Source: Marmoricola endophyticus (GTDB lineage Bacteria; Actinomycetota; Actinomycetes; Propionibacteriales; Nocardioidaceae). Taken from it: DNA of 64,000 nt. The stretch spans positions 1,850,861-1,914,860 of the forward strand of contig NZ_BMKQ01000001.1 of NCBI RefSeq assembly GCF_014644415.1. Reading direction: 5' to 3'. A program made the position numbers and the translations under genes. The notes beneath the pieces were generated by a model. The model was not told the origin of the DNA, did no database searches, and worked only from the letters and a program-made list of their open reading frames with translations. Position 1 is the stretch's first letter, and every line of letters begins with the position of its first letter. Below are positions 1 to 7,876 of this stretch, piece after piece.

Positions 1-348
1 GCCCTCGACGAGCGGGTCGCCTGGACCGGCACCCTCGCCGCCGAGCTCGAGGCCAAGCGCGACCTGCTGGTCGGCGGGCTGCGCTCACTCGGGCTGGACG
101 CGAACGACCCGCAGGGGACGTACTTCGTGATGAGCGACGTCGCCGACCTCGGCTGGCCCGACGCCGTCGCGTTCGCCGACGCCCTGGTCGAGCGCGCGGG
201 CGTCGTGGTCATCCCGTGCCCGGTGTTCTACGGCGAGGAGCACCGCGCCGGCGAGGGCCGGCACAAGGTGCGCTGGGCGTTCTGCAAGCGGCGACCCGTG
301 CTCGAGGAGGCGCTCGAGCGGCTGGCCGGGACCGACCTGTCGGCATAA
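1..348 (+). CDS. Class I/II PLP aminotransferase, C-terminal part (partial)
   Basis: The reading frame is open from the first base and ends at TAA 346-348, so only the last 115 codons are present. The segment GTYFVMSDV followed by a proline-rich PCPVFYGEE stretch and the ending VRWAFCKRRPVLEEALERL is the small C-terminal domain of fold-type I aminotransferases of the aspartate/methionine/kynurenine type. The closest pattern I recall is the actinobacterial protein annotated as succinyldiaminopimelate transaminase DapC. The PLP lysine and the large domain lie off the left edge, so substrate cannot be assigned. Downstream is a separate lipoprotein gene 46 bp away. Confidence 0.75.
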   Translation, partial: ALDERVAWTGTLAAELEAKRDLLVGGLRSLGLDANDPQGTYFVMSDVADLGWPDAVAFADALVERAGVVVIPCPVFYGEEHRAGEGRHKVRWAFCKRRPVLEEALERLAGTDLSA

Positions 349-394
349 GCCCGGATCAGCCTGGTGCCAGCGATTTGTCAGTTATGGTCCTGTA

Positions 395-1078
395 GTGAAT
401 CTCGCTCTCGGGAGAACCCTCACCACGCTGCTCGCCGTACCGGCCACAGCACTCGCTCTCGTCGGGTGCGGCAGTTCGGGCAGCACGCCCGCTGCTGACC
501 GATCAGGGGCGAGCCGGGCAGCCTCGCCGTCGGCGAGCCCGACCGAGCCCGTCGCGTCCCCGACCGTCTCGCGCGCGGAGCAGCGGCGCCTGCAGGCCAA
601 GATCCTCGTCGATGCGCCGGCGAAGGACCTGGTCTGGCGTCACGCCGAGGTCCCGTCGAGCTGGCGCACGATCTCCACGCCGCAAGGCAGCGAGCAATGG
701 CAGATCGGCCGGTCGGCGTGCATCGTCGCCACCGAGCAGCCCGCAGGCGTGGGCACCTCGAAGGAGACCTCGGCCGACGCCGCGGCGAGGTTCGCGCAGA
801 AGTTCGCGAAGGCCTCCTCCTTCCCCGCCGCCACCAGCACCAAGCGCGGCACCTTCCTGCAGCCGCAGATCGTCAACGACGGCGCGCTGAGGGGCAAGGT
901 GAAGGTGGCCACGCTCGAGCAGACTTTCGGTTCGACCATCCACACCTATGCGATGGGCTACATCTCCGGCGACTTCGCGCTCCAGCTCTTCGCAGCCTGC
1001 GGCAAGAACCAGTGGAAAGCCAACATCGATCAGATCGAGCAGTTCCTGCAGAACCTGTACGTGTCGACGACCTACTGA
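395..1078 (+). CDS. Hypothetical secreted lipoprotein
   Basis: This 227-residue protein starts at a GTG. It has a lipoprotein signal: a basic N terminus (Arg7), a hydrophobic stretch and the lipobox ALVGC with lipidated Cys25. A low-complexity Ser/Ala/Pro/Thr linker (about residues 26-60) follows, then a globular domain of about 165 residues with two cysteines (in SACIVAT and AACGKN) that could form a disulfide outside the cell. The domain resembles the sensor-like folds of actinobacterial cell-surface lipoproteins, but I do not recognise a named family. It converges with pobA, with only 10 bp between the stops. It should be anchored to the outer face of the membrane; its function is unknown. 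Confidence 0.75.
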   Translation: MNLALGRTLTTLLAVPATALALVGCGSSGSTPAADRSGASRAASPSASPTEPVASPTVSRAEQRRLQAKILVDAPAKDLVWRHAEVPSSWRTISTPQGSEQWQIGRSACIVATEQPAGVGTSKETSADAAARFAQKFAKASSFPAATSTKRGTFLQPQIVNDGALRGKVKVATLEQTFGSTIHTYAMGYISGDFALQLFAACGKNQWKANIDQIEQFLQNLYVSTTY

Positions 1079-1088
1079 GCAGTCGTCG

Positions 1089-2267
1089 TCACCGCAGGCC
1101 CGGCCAGCCGGTGTACGCCTCGGCGAGATACGTCGAGCCGGCCGTCGAGCCGGTGACCATGGCCAGCTCCCCCAGCCGACGCCGCTCGTCGAAGTCGGTG
1201 TCCTGCGGCGCGGTGTGCAGCATCGTGGTCATCCAGTACGAGAAGTGCTGGGCCTTCCACACCCGGCCCAGGGCGCGGGGCGTGTAGTCGTCGAGAGCGT
1301 CGCGACCGGCGGGTCCGAGGGCACGCTCCAGCACCTCGGCGAGCACGCGGACGTCGGCCAGGGCGAGGTTGAGGCCCTTCGCGCCGGTCGGCGGGACGGT
1401 GTGCGCGGCGTCGCCAGCCAGCAGGAGGCTGCCGTGCCGCATCGGCTCGGAGACGGTGGACCGGAACGGCAGGACGGTGCGCTCGACGATCGGCCCCTGC
1501 CGCAGCTCGAGGCCGTCGTCGCCCGCGACCCGCGCCTGCAGCTCGGACCAGATCCGGTCGTCGGACCAGGCGCTCGGGTCCTCGTCGGCGTCGCACTGGA
1601 AGTACATCCGCTGCAGGTCGTCGGTGCGCTGGGAGATCAGCGCGAAGCCGTGCGGCGAGCGCGCGTAGATCAGCTCCTCGGCGCTCGGCGGGGCCTCGGT
1701 GAGGATCCCGAACCAGGCGAACGGGTACTCCCGCGAGTAGCGCCGCAGGCCGGGGATCGCCCGTCGGGTCTCGCTGCGGGAGCCGTCGGCGCCGACGACC
1801 ACGTCGCACCCGACCGTGTGCGCCGTACCTGCACCGTCGACGTACGACAGCACCGGCCGGTCGCCCGTCACATCGGCGACCCGGCCCTCGCGCACCCCGA
1901 AGCGCACGTCGCCGCCGTCGCGCTCGCGGGCGTCGGCGAGGTCGACGAACACCTCGGTCTGCGGGTAGAGCGTCGTCGTCGCGCCGACCAGTCCTGCGAA
2001 GTCGATCCGGTGGCTGGTCCCGCCGAAGCGCAGGTCGATCCCCTCGTGCACGCGTCCCTCGCGCAGCACGCGGTCGGAGACGCCGGACTCGACGAGCACG
2101 TCGACACTGCCCTGCTCGAGGATCCCCGCGCGGTGGGTCTGCTCGATCTCCTCCCGCGTGCGGGTGTCGACCACGACGGACTCGATGCCCGCGCGGTGCA
2201 GCAGGTGGGAGAGCAGCAGCCCGGCGGGCCCGGCGCCGAGGATGCCGACCTGGGTCCGCTCGCTCAT
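1089..2267 (-). CDS. pobA: 4-hydroxybenzoate 3-monooxygenase (p-hydroxybenzoate hydroxylase)
   Basis: FAD-dependent hydroxylase converting 4-hydroxybenzoate to protocatechuate, the substrate of the adjacent pcaHG product. The 392-residue length is normal for PobA. Visible motifs are the Rossmann GAGPAG (11-16), the DG motif GADGSRSETR (159-168) and GDAAH (285-289). Residues fall at the positions known from the Pseudomonas enzyme: Tyr201, Ser212, Arg214, Pro293, Asn300 and Tyr385, so it should be active. The ATG overlaps the pcaG stop by 4 bp (ATGA), indicating translational coupling as last gene of pcaH-pcaG-pobA. The chosen ATG is the first codon that places these residues correctly. Confidence 0.95.
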   Translation of the reverse strand: MSERTQVGILGAGPAGLLLSHLLHRAGIESVVVDTRTREEIEQTHRAGILEQGSVDVLVESGVSDRVLREGRVHEGIDLRFGGTSHRIDFAGLVGATTTLYPQTEVFVDLADARERDGGDVRFGVREGRVADVTGDRPVLSYVDGAGTAHTVGCDVVVGADGSRSETRRAIPGLRRYSREYPFAWFGILTEAPPSAEELIYARSPHGFALISQRTDDLQRMYFQCDADEDPSAWSDDRIWSELQARVAGDDGLELRQGPIVERTVLPFRSTVSEPMRHGSLLLAGDAAHTVPPTGAKGLNLALADVRVLAEVLERALGPAGRDALDDYTPRALGRVWKAQHFSYWMTTMLHTAPQDTDFDERRRLGELAMVTGSTAGSTYLAEAYTGWPGLR

Positions 2268-2800
2268 CGGGTCAGGAAGACGGTCTCGTCGGGCCCCTGG
2301 AGGCGTACGTCGAACCGCAGCGACCCGTCCTCCTCGCGCTCGGCGAGCAGCGTGGCGCGGCGGTCGGGCGCCAGCCCGTCGAGGAAGGGGTCCTGCGCCC
2401 CGGGCAGGTAGATCCGCGTGAACAGCACGTCGAGCAGGCCGCGCGCGAAGACCGCGACCGCGAGCACCGGCGCCCTCCCGTCGACCGGTCCGGGTTCGAC
2501 GGTGGTGAAGGAGTAGTGCCCTCCGGGATCGGTCGCGCAGCGACCCCAGCCGGTGAACACCGACCCGTCGCGTCGCAGCGCGCCCTCGACCTGCGGCACC
2601 CGCCCGGCGGCGTCCGCCTGACGGATCTCGAGCAGCGCGTCGGGCACCGGTTCGCCCGCGCCGTCGAGCACCCACCCGTGCAGGCGTACCGCTCCTGGGG
2701 TGGCGGGCGGCACCAGGCGGTGGTCGTCGTCGTACGGCAGGGCGTAGCCGAAGAACGGGCCGACGGTCTGGCCGGGCGTGGGCGGCAGCGGCTCAGGCAC
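2264..2800 (-). CDS. pcaG: Protocatechuate 3,4-dioxygenase, alpha subunit
   Basis: This 178-residue subunit has the intradiol dioxygenase beta-sandwich, opening with the typical PxxPGQTVGPFF(GYAL) segment and containing FTGWGRC. As expected for the alpha chain it lacks the tyrosine/histidine iron ligands, which are in PcaH. With PcaH it forms the Fe(III) enzyme that cleaves protocatechuate to 3-carboxy-cis,cis-muconate in the beta-ketoadipate pathway. It starts at GTG 2800, overlapping the end of pcaH by 8 bp, and its stop overlaps the pobA start. The remaining pathway genes (pcaB, C, D, I, J, F) are not in this window. Confidence 0.93.
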   Translation of the reverse strand: MPEPLPPTPGQTVGPFFGYALPYDDDHRLVPPATPGAVRLHGWVLDGAGEPVPDALLEIRQADAAGRVPQVEGALRRDGSVFTGWGRCATDPGGHYSFTTVEPGPVDGRAPVLAVAVFARGLLDVLFTRIYLPGAQDPFLDGLAPDRRATLLAEREEDGSLRFDVRLQGPDETVFLTR

Positions 2801-3548
2801 GGTCGTCCTCCTCGAGCGGCGTCGCGTGCGAGCCCGTGAGCACGATGTCCCAGCGGTAGCCGGTGGCCCACTCGTGCGTGGTCACGTCGTGGTCGTACGA
2901 CGCCACCAGCCGCGCGCGGGCGGCCGGGTCGGTGACCGACTGGTAGATCGGGTCCAGCGCGAACAGCGGGTCGCCGGGGAAGTACATCTGCGTGATCAGC
3001 CGCTGGGTGAACTCACGACCGAACATCGAGAAGTGGATGTGGGCCGGGCGCCAGGCGTTGCGGTGGTTGCGCCACGGGTACGGGCCCGGCTTGATCGTGG
3101 TGAACCGGTAGGTCCCCTCGTCGTCGGTCAGGCAGCGACCGACCCCGGTGAAGTGCGGGTCGAGCGCCGCGGGGTGCTGGTCGCGCTGGTGGGCGTACCG
3201 ACCGCCGGCGTTGGCCTGCCAGATCTCGACGAGCTGGCGGCGGACGGGCCGGCCCTCGCCGTCGAGCACCCGCCCGGTGACGACCGTCCGCTCGCCGACG
3301 GGCTCGCCTCCCGCCTGGATGGTCAGGTCGGCCTCCATCGGACCGACGTCGGAGTGCCCGAAGACCGGCCCGAGCAGCTCGGCCGCCTCCGGGTCGGCCG
3401 GCTCGGGGTCCTTCGTCGGGTGGCGCAGCACGGAGGAGCGGTACGCCGGGTAGTCCAGCCGCGGCTGCCTGCCGGCCGCACCGTCGAGGGTGGCGATCTC
3501 CTCGCTGACCTGTGCCTGGGAGTCGAGGGCGGGAGTGGTCGCGGTCAC
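2793..3548 (-). CDS. pcaH: Protocatechuate 3,4-dioxygenase, beta (iron-binding) subunit
   Basis: This 251-residue catalytic subunit performs intradiol ring cleavage of protocatechuate. The non-heme Fe(III) ligands are visible as Tyr118, Tyr157, His170 and His172, with the spacing of the Pseudomonas putida enzyme (Tyr408, Tyr447, His460, His462). The segment RPAHIHF around the histidines is diagnostic. An N-terminal extension of about 30 residues precedes the dioxygenase N-terminal domain. It starts at GTG 3548 and is the first gene of pcaH-pcaG-pobA. The 140-bp gap upstream holds a 12-bp perfect inverted repeat that is a likely operator. No regulator gene is adjacent. Confidence 0.95.
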   Translation of the reverse strand: MTATTPALDSQAQVSEEIATLDGAAGRQPRLDYPAYRSSVLRHPTKDPEPADPEAAELLGPVFGHSDVGPMEADLTIQAGGEPVGERTVVTGRVLDGEGRPVRRQLVEIWQANAGGRYAHQRDQHPAALDPHFTGVGRCLTDDEGTYRFTTIKPGPYPWRNHRNAWRPAHIHFSMFGREFTQRLITQMYFPGDPLFALDPIYQSVTDPAARARLVASYDHDVTTHEWATGYRWDIVLTGSHATPLEEDDRA

Positions 3549-3622
3549 AGAGCCGACGCTACGACTGCGCCTCCTCGCTCACGATGGCGCAGCTTCCGCC
3601 CAACGAAAGCCTCATCGGCCAC

Positions 3623-3668
3623 GACGTCATACGACCTGACTGTCAGGGCGACCACCTCGTATGACGTC
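3623..3668. promoter_or_regulatory. 12-bp inverted repeat upstream of pcaHG-pobA (candidate operator)
   Basis: GACGTCATACGA at 3623-3634 is repeated as the exact inverse TCGTATGACGTC at 3657-3668, with a 22-bp spacer and centres 34 bp apart, roughly three helical turns. It lies between the purU stop (3689) and the pcaH start (3548). No T-run follows on either strand, and the long spacer is poor for a terminator. A binding site for an IclR-, MarR- or LysR-type regulator of the pca operon is the simplest reading. Regulator identity is not visible. Confidence 0.5.
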
Positions 3669-3688
3669 CCGAGCGACGGGAGCGGTGG

Positions 3689-4549
3689 TCAGCGCAGGAC
3701 GACGGTCCGGCCGCCGTTGAGGAGGACGCGGGAGTCGGCGTGCCAGCGGACCGCACGGGCGAGCACCTGGGCCTCGACGTCGCGGCCGGCGGCGACCAGG
3801 TCGGCCTGGGTGTACGAGTGGTCCACGCGCACCACGTCCTGCTCGATGATCGGCCCCTCGTCCAGGTCGGCGGTCACGTAGTGCGCCGTCGCACCGACCA
3901 GCTTCACGCCGCGCTCGTACGCCTGGTGGTAGGGCTTCGCGCCCTTGAAGCTGGGCAGGAAGGAGTGGTGGATGTTGATCACCCGCCCCTCCAGTCGGCG
4001 GCACAGGCCGTCGGAGAGCACCTGCATGTAGCGCGCCAGCACGACCAGGTCGACGCCGAGCTCGTCGACGAGCCGGACCAGCGCGGCCTCGGCCTCGGCC
4101 TTGCCGTCCGGCGGGACGGGCACGTGGTGGAACCCGACGTCGTAGGACGCGCACAGCCGCGCGGCGTCGGGGTGGTTCGAGGCGACCCCGGCCACCTCGA
4201 CCGGCAGCGATCCGGTCGAGGCGCGGAAGAGCAGGTCGTTGAGGCAGTGCAGCTGCCTCGACACCAGCACCAGCACCCGGCACCGGGTCGCCGCGGCCCG
4301 CAGCGAGACGGTCATCCGGTGACGACGCACCACCGGCTCGAGCGCCGCACGGACCACGGACACCTCGCGCGGCTCGGCCACAGACACCGCGACGCGCAGG
4401 AAGAACAGCCCGGTCTCGGGGTCGCTGAGCTGCTGGCTCTCGACGATGTTGCCGCCCTGGGCGACCAGGGAGCCGGAGACGTCGTGCACGATCCCGGGCC
4501 GGTCCGGGCAGACGAGGGTGAGCACGAGGTCCCGGGCGGCGCTGCTCAC
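3689..4549 (-). CDS. purU: Formyltetrahydrofolate deformylase
   Basis: Hydrolyses 10-formyltetrahydrofolate to formate and tetrahydrofolate, balancing one-carbon pools. This 286-residue protein has an N-terminal ACT domain (about 8-80, PDRPGIVHDVSG) and a formyltransferase-like catalytic domain (about 90-280). The catalytic trio is visible as Asn192 and His194 in INIHHSFLPSFKG and Asp230 in DLDEGPIIEQD. It starts at GTG 4549. It is divergent from betB across 86 bp. In actinobacteria purU often lies near choline/betaine or sarcosine catabolism genes, whose demethylation steps load folate with one-carbon units; that link is inference here, because no demethylation gene is in the window. Confidence 0.93.
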   Translation of the reverse strand: MSSAARDLVLTLVCPDRPGIVHDVSGSLVAQGGNIVESQQLSDPETGLFFLRVAVSVAEPREVSVVRAALEPVVRRHRMTVSLRAAATRCRVLVLVSRQLHCLNDLLFRASTGSLPVEVAGVASNHPDAARLCASYDVGFHHVPVPPDGKAEAEAALVRLVDELGVDLVVLARYMQVLSDGLCRRLEGRVINIHHSFLPSFKGAKPYHQAYERGVKLVGATAHYVTADLDEGPIIEQDVVRVDHSYTQADLVAAGRDVEAQVLARAVRWHADSRVLLNGGRTVVLR

Positions 4550-4635
4550 CCGGCCATTGTGGTCACAGTTGGCTCACGAGCGTCCGGCGCTGGCAGGATC
4601 AGCGACTGACACAGACGTACGGGAGGTGGGCGCCG

Positions 4636-6105
4636 GTGCCGACGAACTACATCGACGGGCAGTGGGTGGCCGCGGCAGAGGGTCGTACCCGCGAGATCCA
4701 CTGCCCCGCGGACGGCGCCCTCGTCGGCACGGTCGACGAGTCCGGTCCGGCCGACACCGACGCGGCGATCGCCGCGGCACGGCGCACCTTCGACGACGGC
4801 ACCTGGGCGGCCGTCCCCGCCTCCGAGCGCGGGGCGCTGCTGCTGCGGGTCGCCGACCTGCTCGAGCGGGACAAGGCGGAGCTCGCCCGCGCCGAGGCGC
4901 TGGACACCGGCAAACGCCTCGTCGAGGGCGAGTACGACGTCGACGACGTCGTCACCGTCTTCCGGCACTTCGGCCGGATCGCCGACGCCGACGCGGGCCG
5001 GGTCGTCGACACCGGCAACCCGGGTGTGGTCAGCCGCGTCGTCCACGAGCCGCTGGGCGTCTGCGGGCTGATCAGCCCGTGGAACTACCCGCTGCTGCAG
5101 ACCTCGTGGAAGGTCGCGCCCTGCCTGGCCGCCGGCAACACCTTCGTCCTCAAGCCCAGCGAGATCACCCCGCACACCTCGATCCTGCTGATGCGCGTCC
5201 TCGAGGAGGCCGGGCTGCCGGCCGGGGTCGGCAACCTCGTCCTCGGCACCGGCCCCGAGGCCGGCGCGGCGCTGGGTGAGGACCCACGCGTCGACCTGGT
5301 GTCCTTCACCGGCAGCCTGAAGGTCGGCAAGCAGCTGATGGCCGCGGCCGCCGGCACCGTGAAGAAGGTCGCGCTCGAGCTGGGCGGCAAGAACCCCAAC
5401 GTCGTGTTCGCCGACGCCGACTACGAGACCGCGCTCGACTTCGCCCTCACCGCGGTGTTCCTGCACTCCGGCCAGGTCTGCTCCGCCGGGGCGCGGCTGG
5501 TGGTCGAGGAGTCGATCCACGACCGCTTCGTCGCCGACCTCGTCGAGCGTGCGCAGCGGATCCGCATCGGAGGCCCCTTCGACGAGTCGGCCGAGACCGG
5601 ACCGCTGACCAGCGCCGCGCACCGCGACAAGGTGGAGGCGTACGTTGCCGCCGGGATCGCCGAGGGAGCGACGCTGCGGTGCGGCGGCGCTCGGCCGCAG
5701 GGGGCGTCGTACGACGACGGGTTCTACTACCTGCCCACGATCCTCGACGGCTGCACCAGCGACATGAGCGTCACTCAAGAGGAGTCGTTCGGGCCGGTGC
5801 TCACCGTGGAGACCTTCCGCGACGAGGACGAGGCGGTGCGGATCGCCAACGACTCGATCTACGGCCTGGCCGGCGCGGTGTGGACCCAGGACGCCGGCAA
5901 GGGCCAGCGCGTGGCGCAGCGGCTGCGGATGGGGACGGTCTGGATCAACGACTTCCACCCGTACGTCGCCCAGGCCGAGTGGGGCGGCTACAAGCAGTCC
6001 GGCACCGGCCGCGAGCTCGGTCTCGCCGGGCTGGAGGAGTACCGCGAGACCAAGCACATCTGGCACAACATCGCCCCCGAGCCGCAGCACTGGTTCCAGG
6101 GTTAG
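4636..6105 (+). CDS. betB: Betaine-aldehyde dehydrogenase (ALDH superfamily)
   Basis: This NAD(P)-dependent aldehyde dehydrogenase of 489 residues is assigned to oxidation of betaine aldehyde to glycine betaine because betA follows directly. ALDH landmarks are Asn150 in SPWNYP, the cofactor loop FTGSLKVG (224-231), catalytic base Glu248 in LELGGK, and nucleophile Cys282 in [10 protein letters not shown]. It starts at GTG 4636 behind a good ribosome site (GGGAGGTGGG at 4621-4630). The betA start is 10 bp downstream of its stop, so the two are co-transcribed. Another aldehyde specificity (for example gamma-aminobutyraldehyde) cannot be excluded from sequence alone. Confidence 0.9.
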   Translation: MPTNYIDGQWVAAAEGRTREIHCPADGALVGTVDESGPADTDAAIAAARRTFDDGTWAAVPASERGALLLRVADLLERDKAELARAEALDTGKRLVEGEYDVDDVVTVFRHFGRIADADAGRVVDTGNPGVVSRVVHEPLGVCGLISPWNYPLLQTSWKVAPCLAAGNTFVLKPSEITPHTSILLMRVLEEAGLPAGVGNLVLGTGPEAGAALGEDPRVDLVSFTGSLKVGKQLMAAAAGTVKKVALELGGKNPNVVFADADYETALDFALTAVFLHSGQVCSAGARLVVEESIHDRFVADLVERAQRIRIGGPFDESAETGPLTSAAHRDKVEAYVAAGIAEGATLRCGGARPQGASYDDGFYYLPTILDGCTSDMSVTQEESFGPVLTVETFRDEDEAVRIANDSIYGLAGAVWTQDAGKGQRVAQRLRMGTVWINDFHPYVAQAEWGGYKQSGTGRELGLAGLEEYRETKHIWHNIAPEPQHWFQG

Positions 6106-6115
6106 GAGACTCATC

Positions 6116-7834
6116 GTGGACAAGCAGTACGACTACGTCGTCGTCGGCGGCGGCTCCGCCGGCGCCGCGATCGCCAACCGGCTCTCCGCCGACGCGGGGA
6201 CGAGCGTGCTCGTGCTCGAGGCCGGTCGCTCCGACACGATCCTCGACCCGTTCATCCACATGCCGGCGGCGCTGCCGTTCCCGATCGGCAGCCGGCTCTA
6301 CGACTGGCGCTACGAGACCGACCCCGAGCCGTTCATGGGCGGCCGGAAGGTCTTCCACGCGCGCGGCAAGGTCCTCGGCGGGTCCAGCTCGATCAACGGG
6401 ATGATCTTCCAGCGGGGCAACCCGATGGACTACCAGCGCTGGGCGGCCGACCCCGGCATGGAGACCTGGGACTACCTGCACTGCCTGCCGTACTTCAAGC
6501 GGATGGAGGCGCTGCACCTCGCCGACGGGTCCAACGGCGCCGACGACTGGCGCGGCGGCGACGGCCCGCTGCACCTCGAGCGGGGCAAGGCCGAGAACCC
6601 GCTGTTCGACGCGTTCTTCGCCGCTGCGCAGGAGGCGGGCTACCCGCTGACCGACGACGTCAACGGCTACCGACAGGAGGGCTTCGCGCGCTTCGACCGC
6701 AACGTGAAGCGGGGACGGCGCTGGTCGGCCGCGCGCGCCTACCTCCACCCGGTGGAGAAGCGGTCGAACCTCACCATCGAGACCCTCGCCCGGGTCACCA
6801 AGGTGCTCACCGAGGGCAACCGCGCCGTCGGCGTCGACTACGTCCGCGCCGGCCGCGTGCGTCGAACGGTCCGGGCCGGCGAGGTGATCCTCTGCGGCGG
6901 CGCGATCGCGACCCCGCAGCTGCTCCAGCTCTCCGGCATCGGGGACCGCTCGCTGCTCTCGACGTACGACGTACCCCTCGTGCACCACCTGCCCGGCGTC
7001 GGGGAGAACCTGCAGGACCACCTCGAGGTCTACATCCAGTACGCCTCGAAGCAGCCGGTCTCCATCGCGCCCGGGCTGCGCTGGAGCCAGCGGCCCAAGG
7101 TCGGCTTCCAGTGGCTGTTCCAGCGCAAGGGCCTCGGCGCGACCAACCACTTCGAGGGCGGCGGCTTCGCGCGCAGCAACGACGACGTCGACTACCCGAA
7201 CCTGATGTTCCACTTCCTGCCGATCGCCATCCGCTACGACGGCAGCTCGCCCACCGAGGGCCACGGCTACCAGGTGCACATCGGACCGATGTACGCCGAC
7301 ACCCGCGGCTGGGTCCGGATCAGGTCGCGCGACCCGAAGGTCCACCCCTCGATGCAGTTCAACTACCTCTCGACGCCCAACGACAAGCGCGAGTGGGTCG
7401 AGGCGGTGCGCGTGGCCCGCGACATCCTCAACCAGCCGGCGTTCGCGCCGTACAACGACGGCGAGCTGTCGCCGGGCGCCGCGGTGGAGACCGACGAGCA
7501 GATCCTCGAGTGGGTCCGCAAGGACGCCGAGACCGCGCTGCACCCCTCCTGCACCGCCAAGATGGGCCCGGACAGCGACGAGATGGCCGTCACCGACCCC
7601 ACCTCGATGCGGGTGCACGGCATGGAGGGCCTGCGGGTCGTCGACGCGTCGGTGTTCCCGTACGTCACCAACGGCAACATCTACGCCCCGACGATGATGG
7701 TCGCCGAGAAGGCGGCCGACCTGATCGCCGGCAACACTCCCCTCCCGCCGGCGGACGTGGCTTACTACACCCACCGGGGCGAGCGCCCACTCTGGCCCGA
7801 GGGCGACCCGCGCAACGACGCGCCGCCTGCCTGA
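6116..7834 (+). CDS. betA: Choline dehydrogenase (GMC oxidoreductase)
   Basis: This FAD-dependent GMC-family enzyme of 572 residues oxidises choline to betaine aldehyde, usually membrane-associated and coupled to respiration. It shows the N-terminal dinucleotide fold GGGSAG (11-16), the GMC signature around [19 protein letters not shown], the second GMC signature [15 protein letters not shown], and C-terminal catalytic His476 in HPSCTAKMG with Asn519 in NGNIYAPT. It starts at GTG 6116 behind AGGAG, 10 bp after betB. The BCCT transporter follows after 42 bp. No betI-type repressor is in the cluster, so control of this operon is not apparent from the sequence. Confidence 0.92.
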   Translation: MDKQYDYVVVGGGSAGAAIANRLSADAGTSVLVLEAGRSDTILDPFIHMPAALPFPIGSRLYDWRYETDPEPFMGGRKVFHARGKVLGGSSSINGMIFQRGNPMDYQRWAADPGMETWDYLHCLPYFKRMEALHLADGSNGADDWRGGDGPLHLERGKAENPLFDAFFAAAQEAGYPLTDDVNGYRQEGFARFDRNVKRGRRWSAARAYLHPVEKRSNLTIETLARVTKVLTEGNRAVGVDYVRAGRVRRTVRAGEVILCGGAIATPQLLQLSGIGDRSLLSTYDVPLVHHLPGVGENLQDHLEVYIQYASKQPVSIAPGLRWSQRPKVGFQWLFQRKGLGATNHFEGGGFARSNDDVDYPNLMFHFLPIAIRYDGSSPTEGHGYQVHIGPMYADTRGWVRIRSRDPKVHPSMQFNYLSTPNDKREWVEAVRVARDILNQPAFAPYNDGELSPGAAVETDEQILEWVRKDAETALHPSCTAKMGPDSDEMAVTDPTSMRVHGMEGLRVVDASVFPYVTNGNIYAPTMMVAEKAADLIAGNTPLPPADVAYYTHRGERPLWPEGDPRNDAPPA

Positions 7835-7876
7835 GGGCCGACGCACCACAGCTGAACAACGACGGGAGCGAAGACG

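Noticed and set aside
5765-5790. ACTCAAGAGG resembling a HAIR half-site
   Set aside because: It lies inside betB coding sequence and lacks the CTTGAGT partner at 7-bp spacing.
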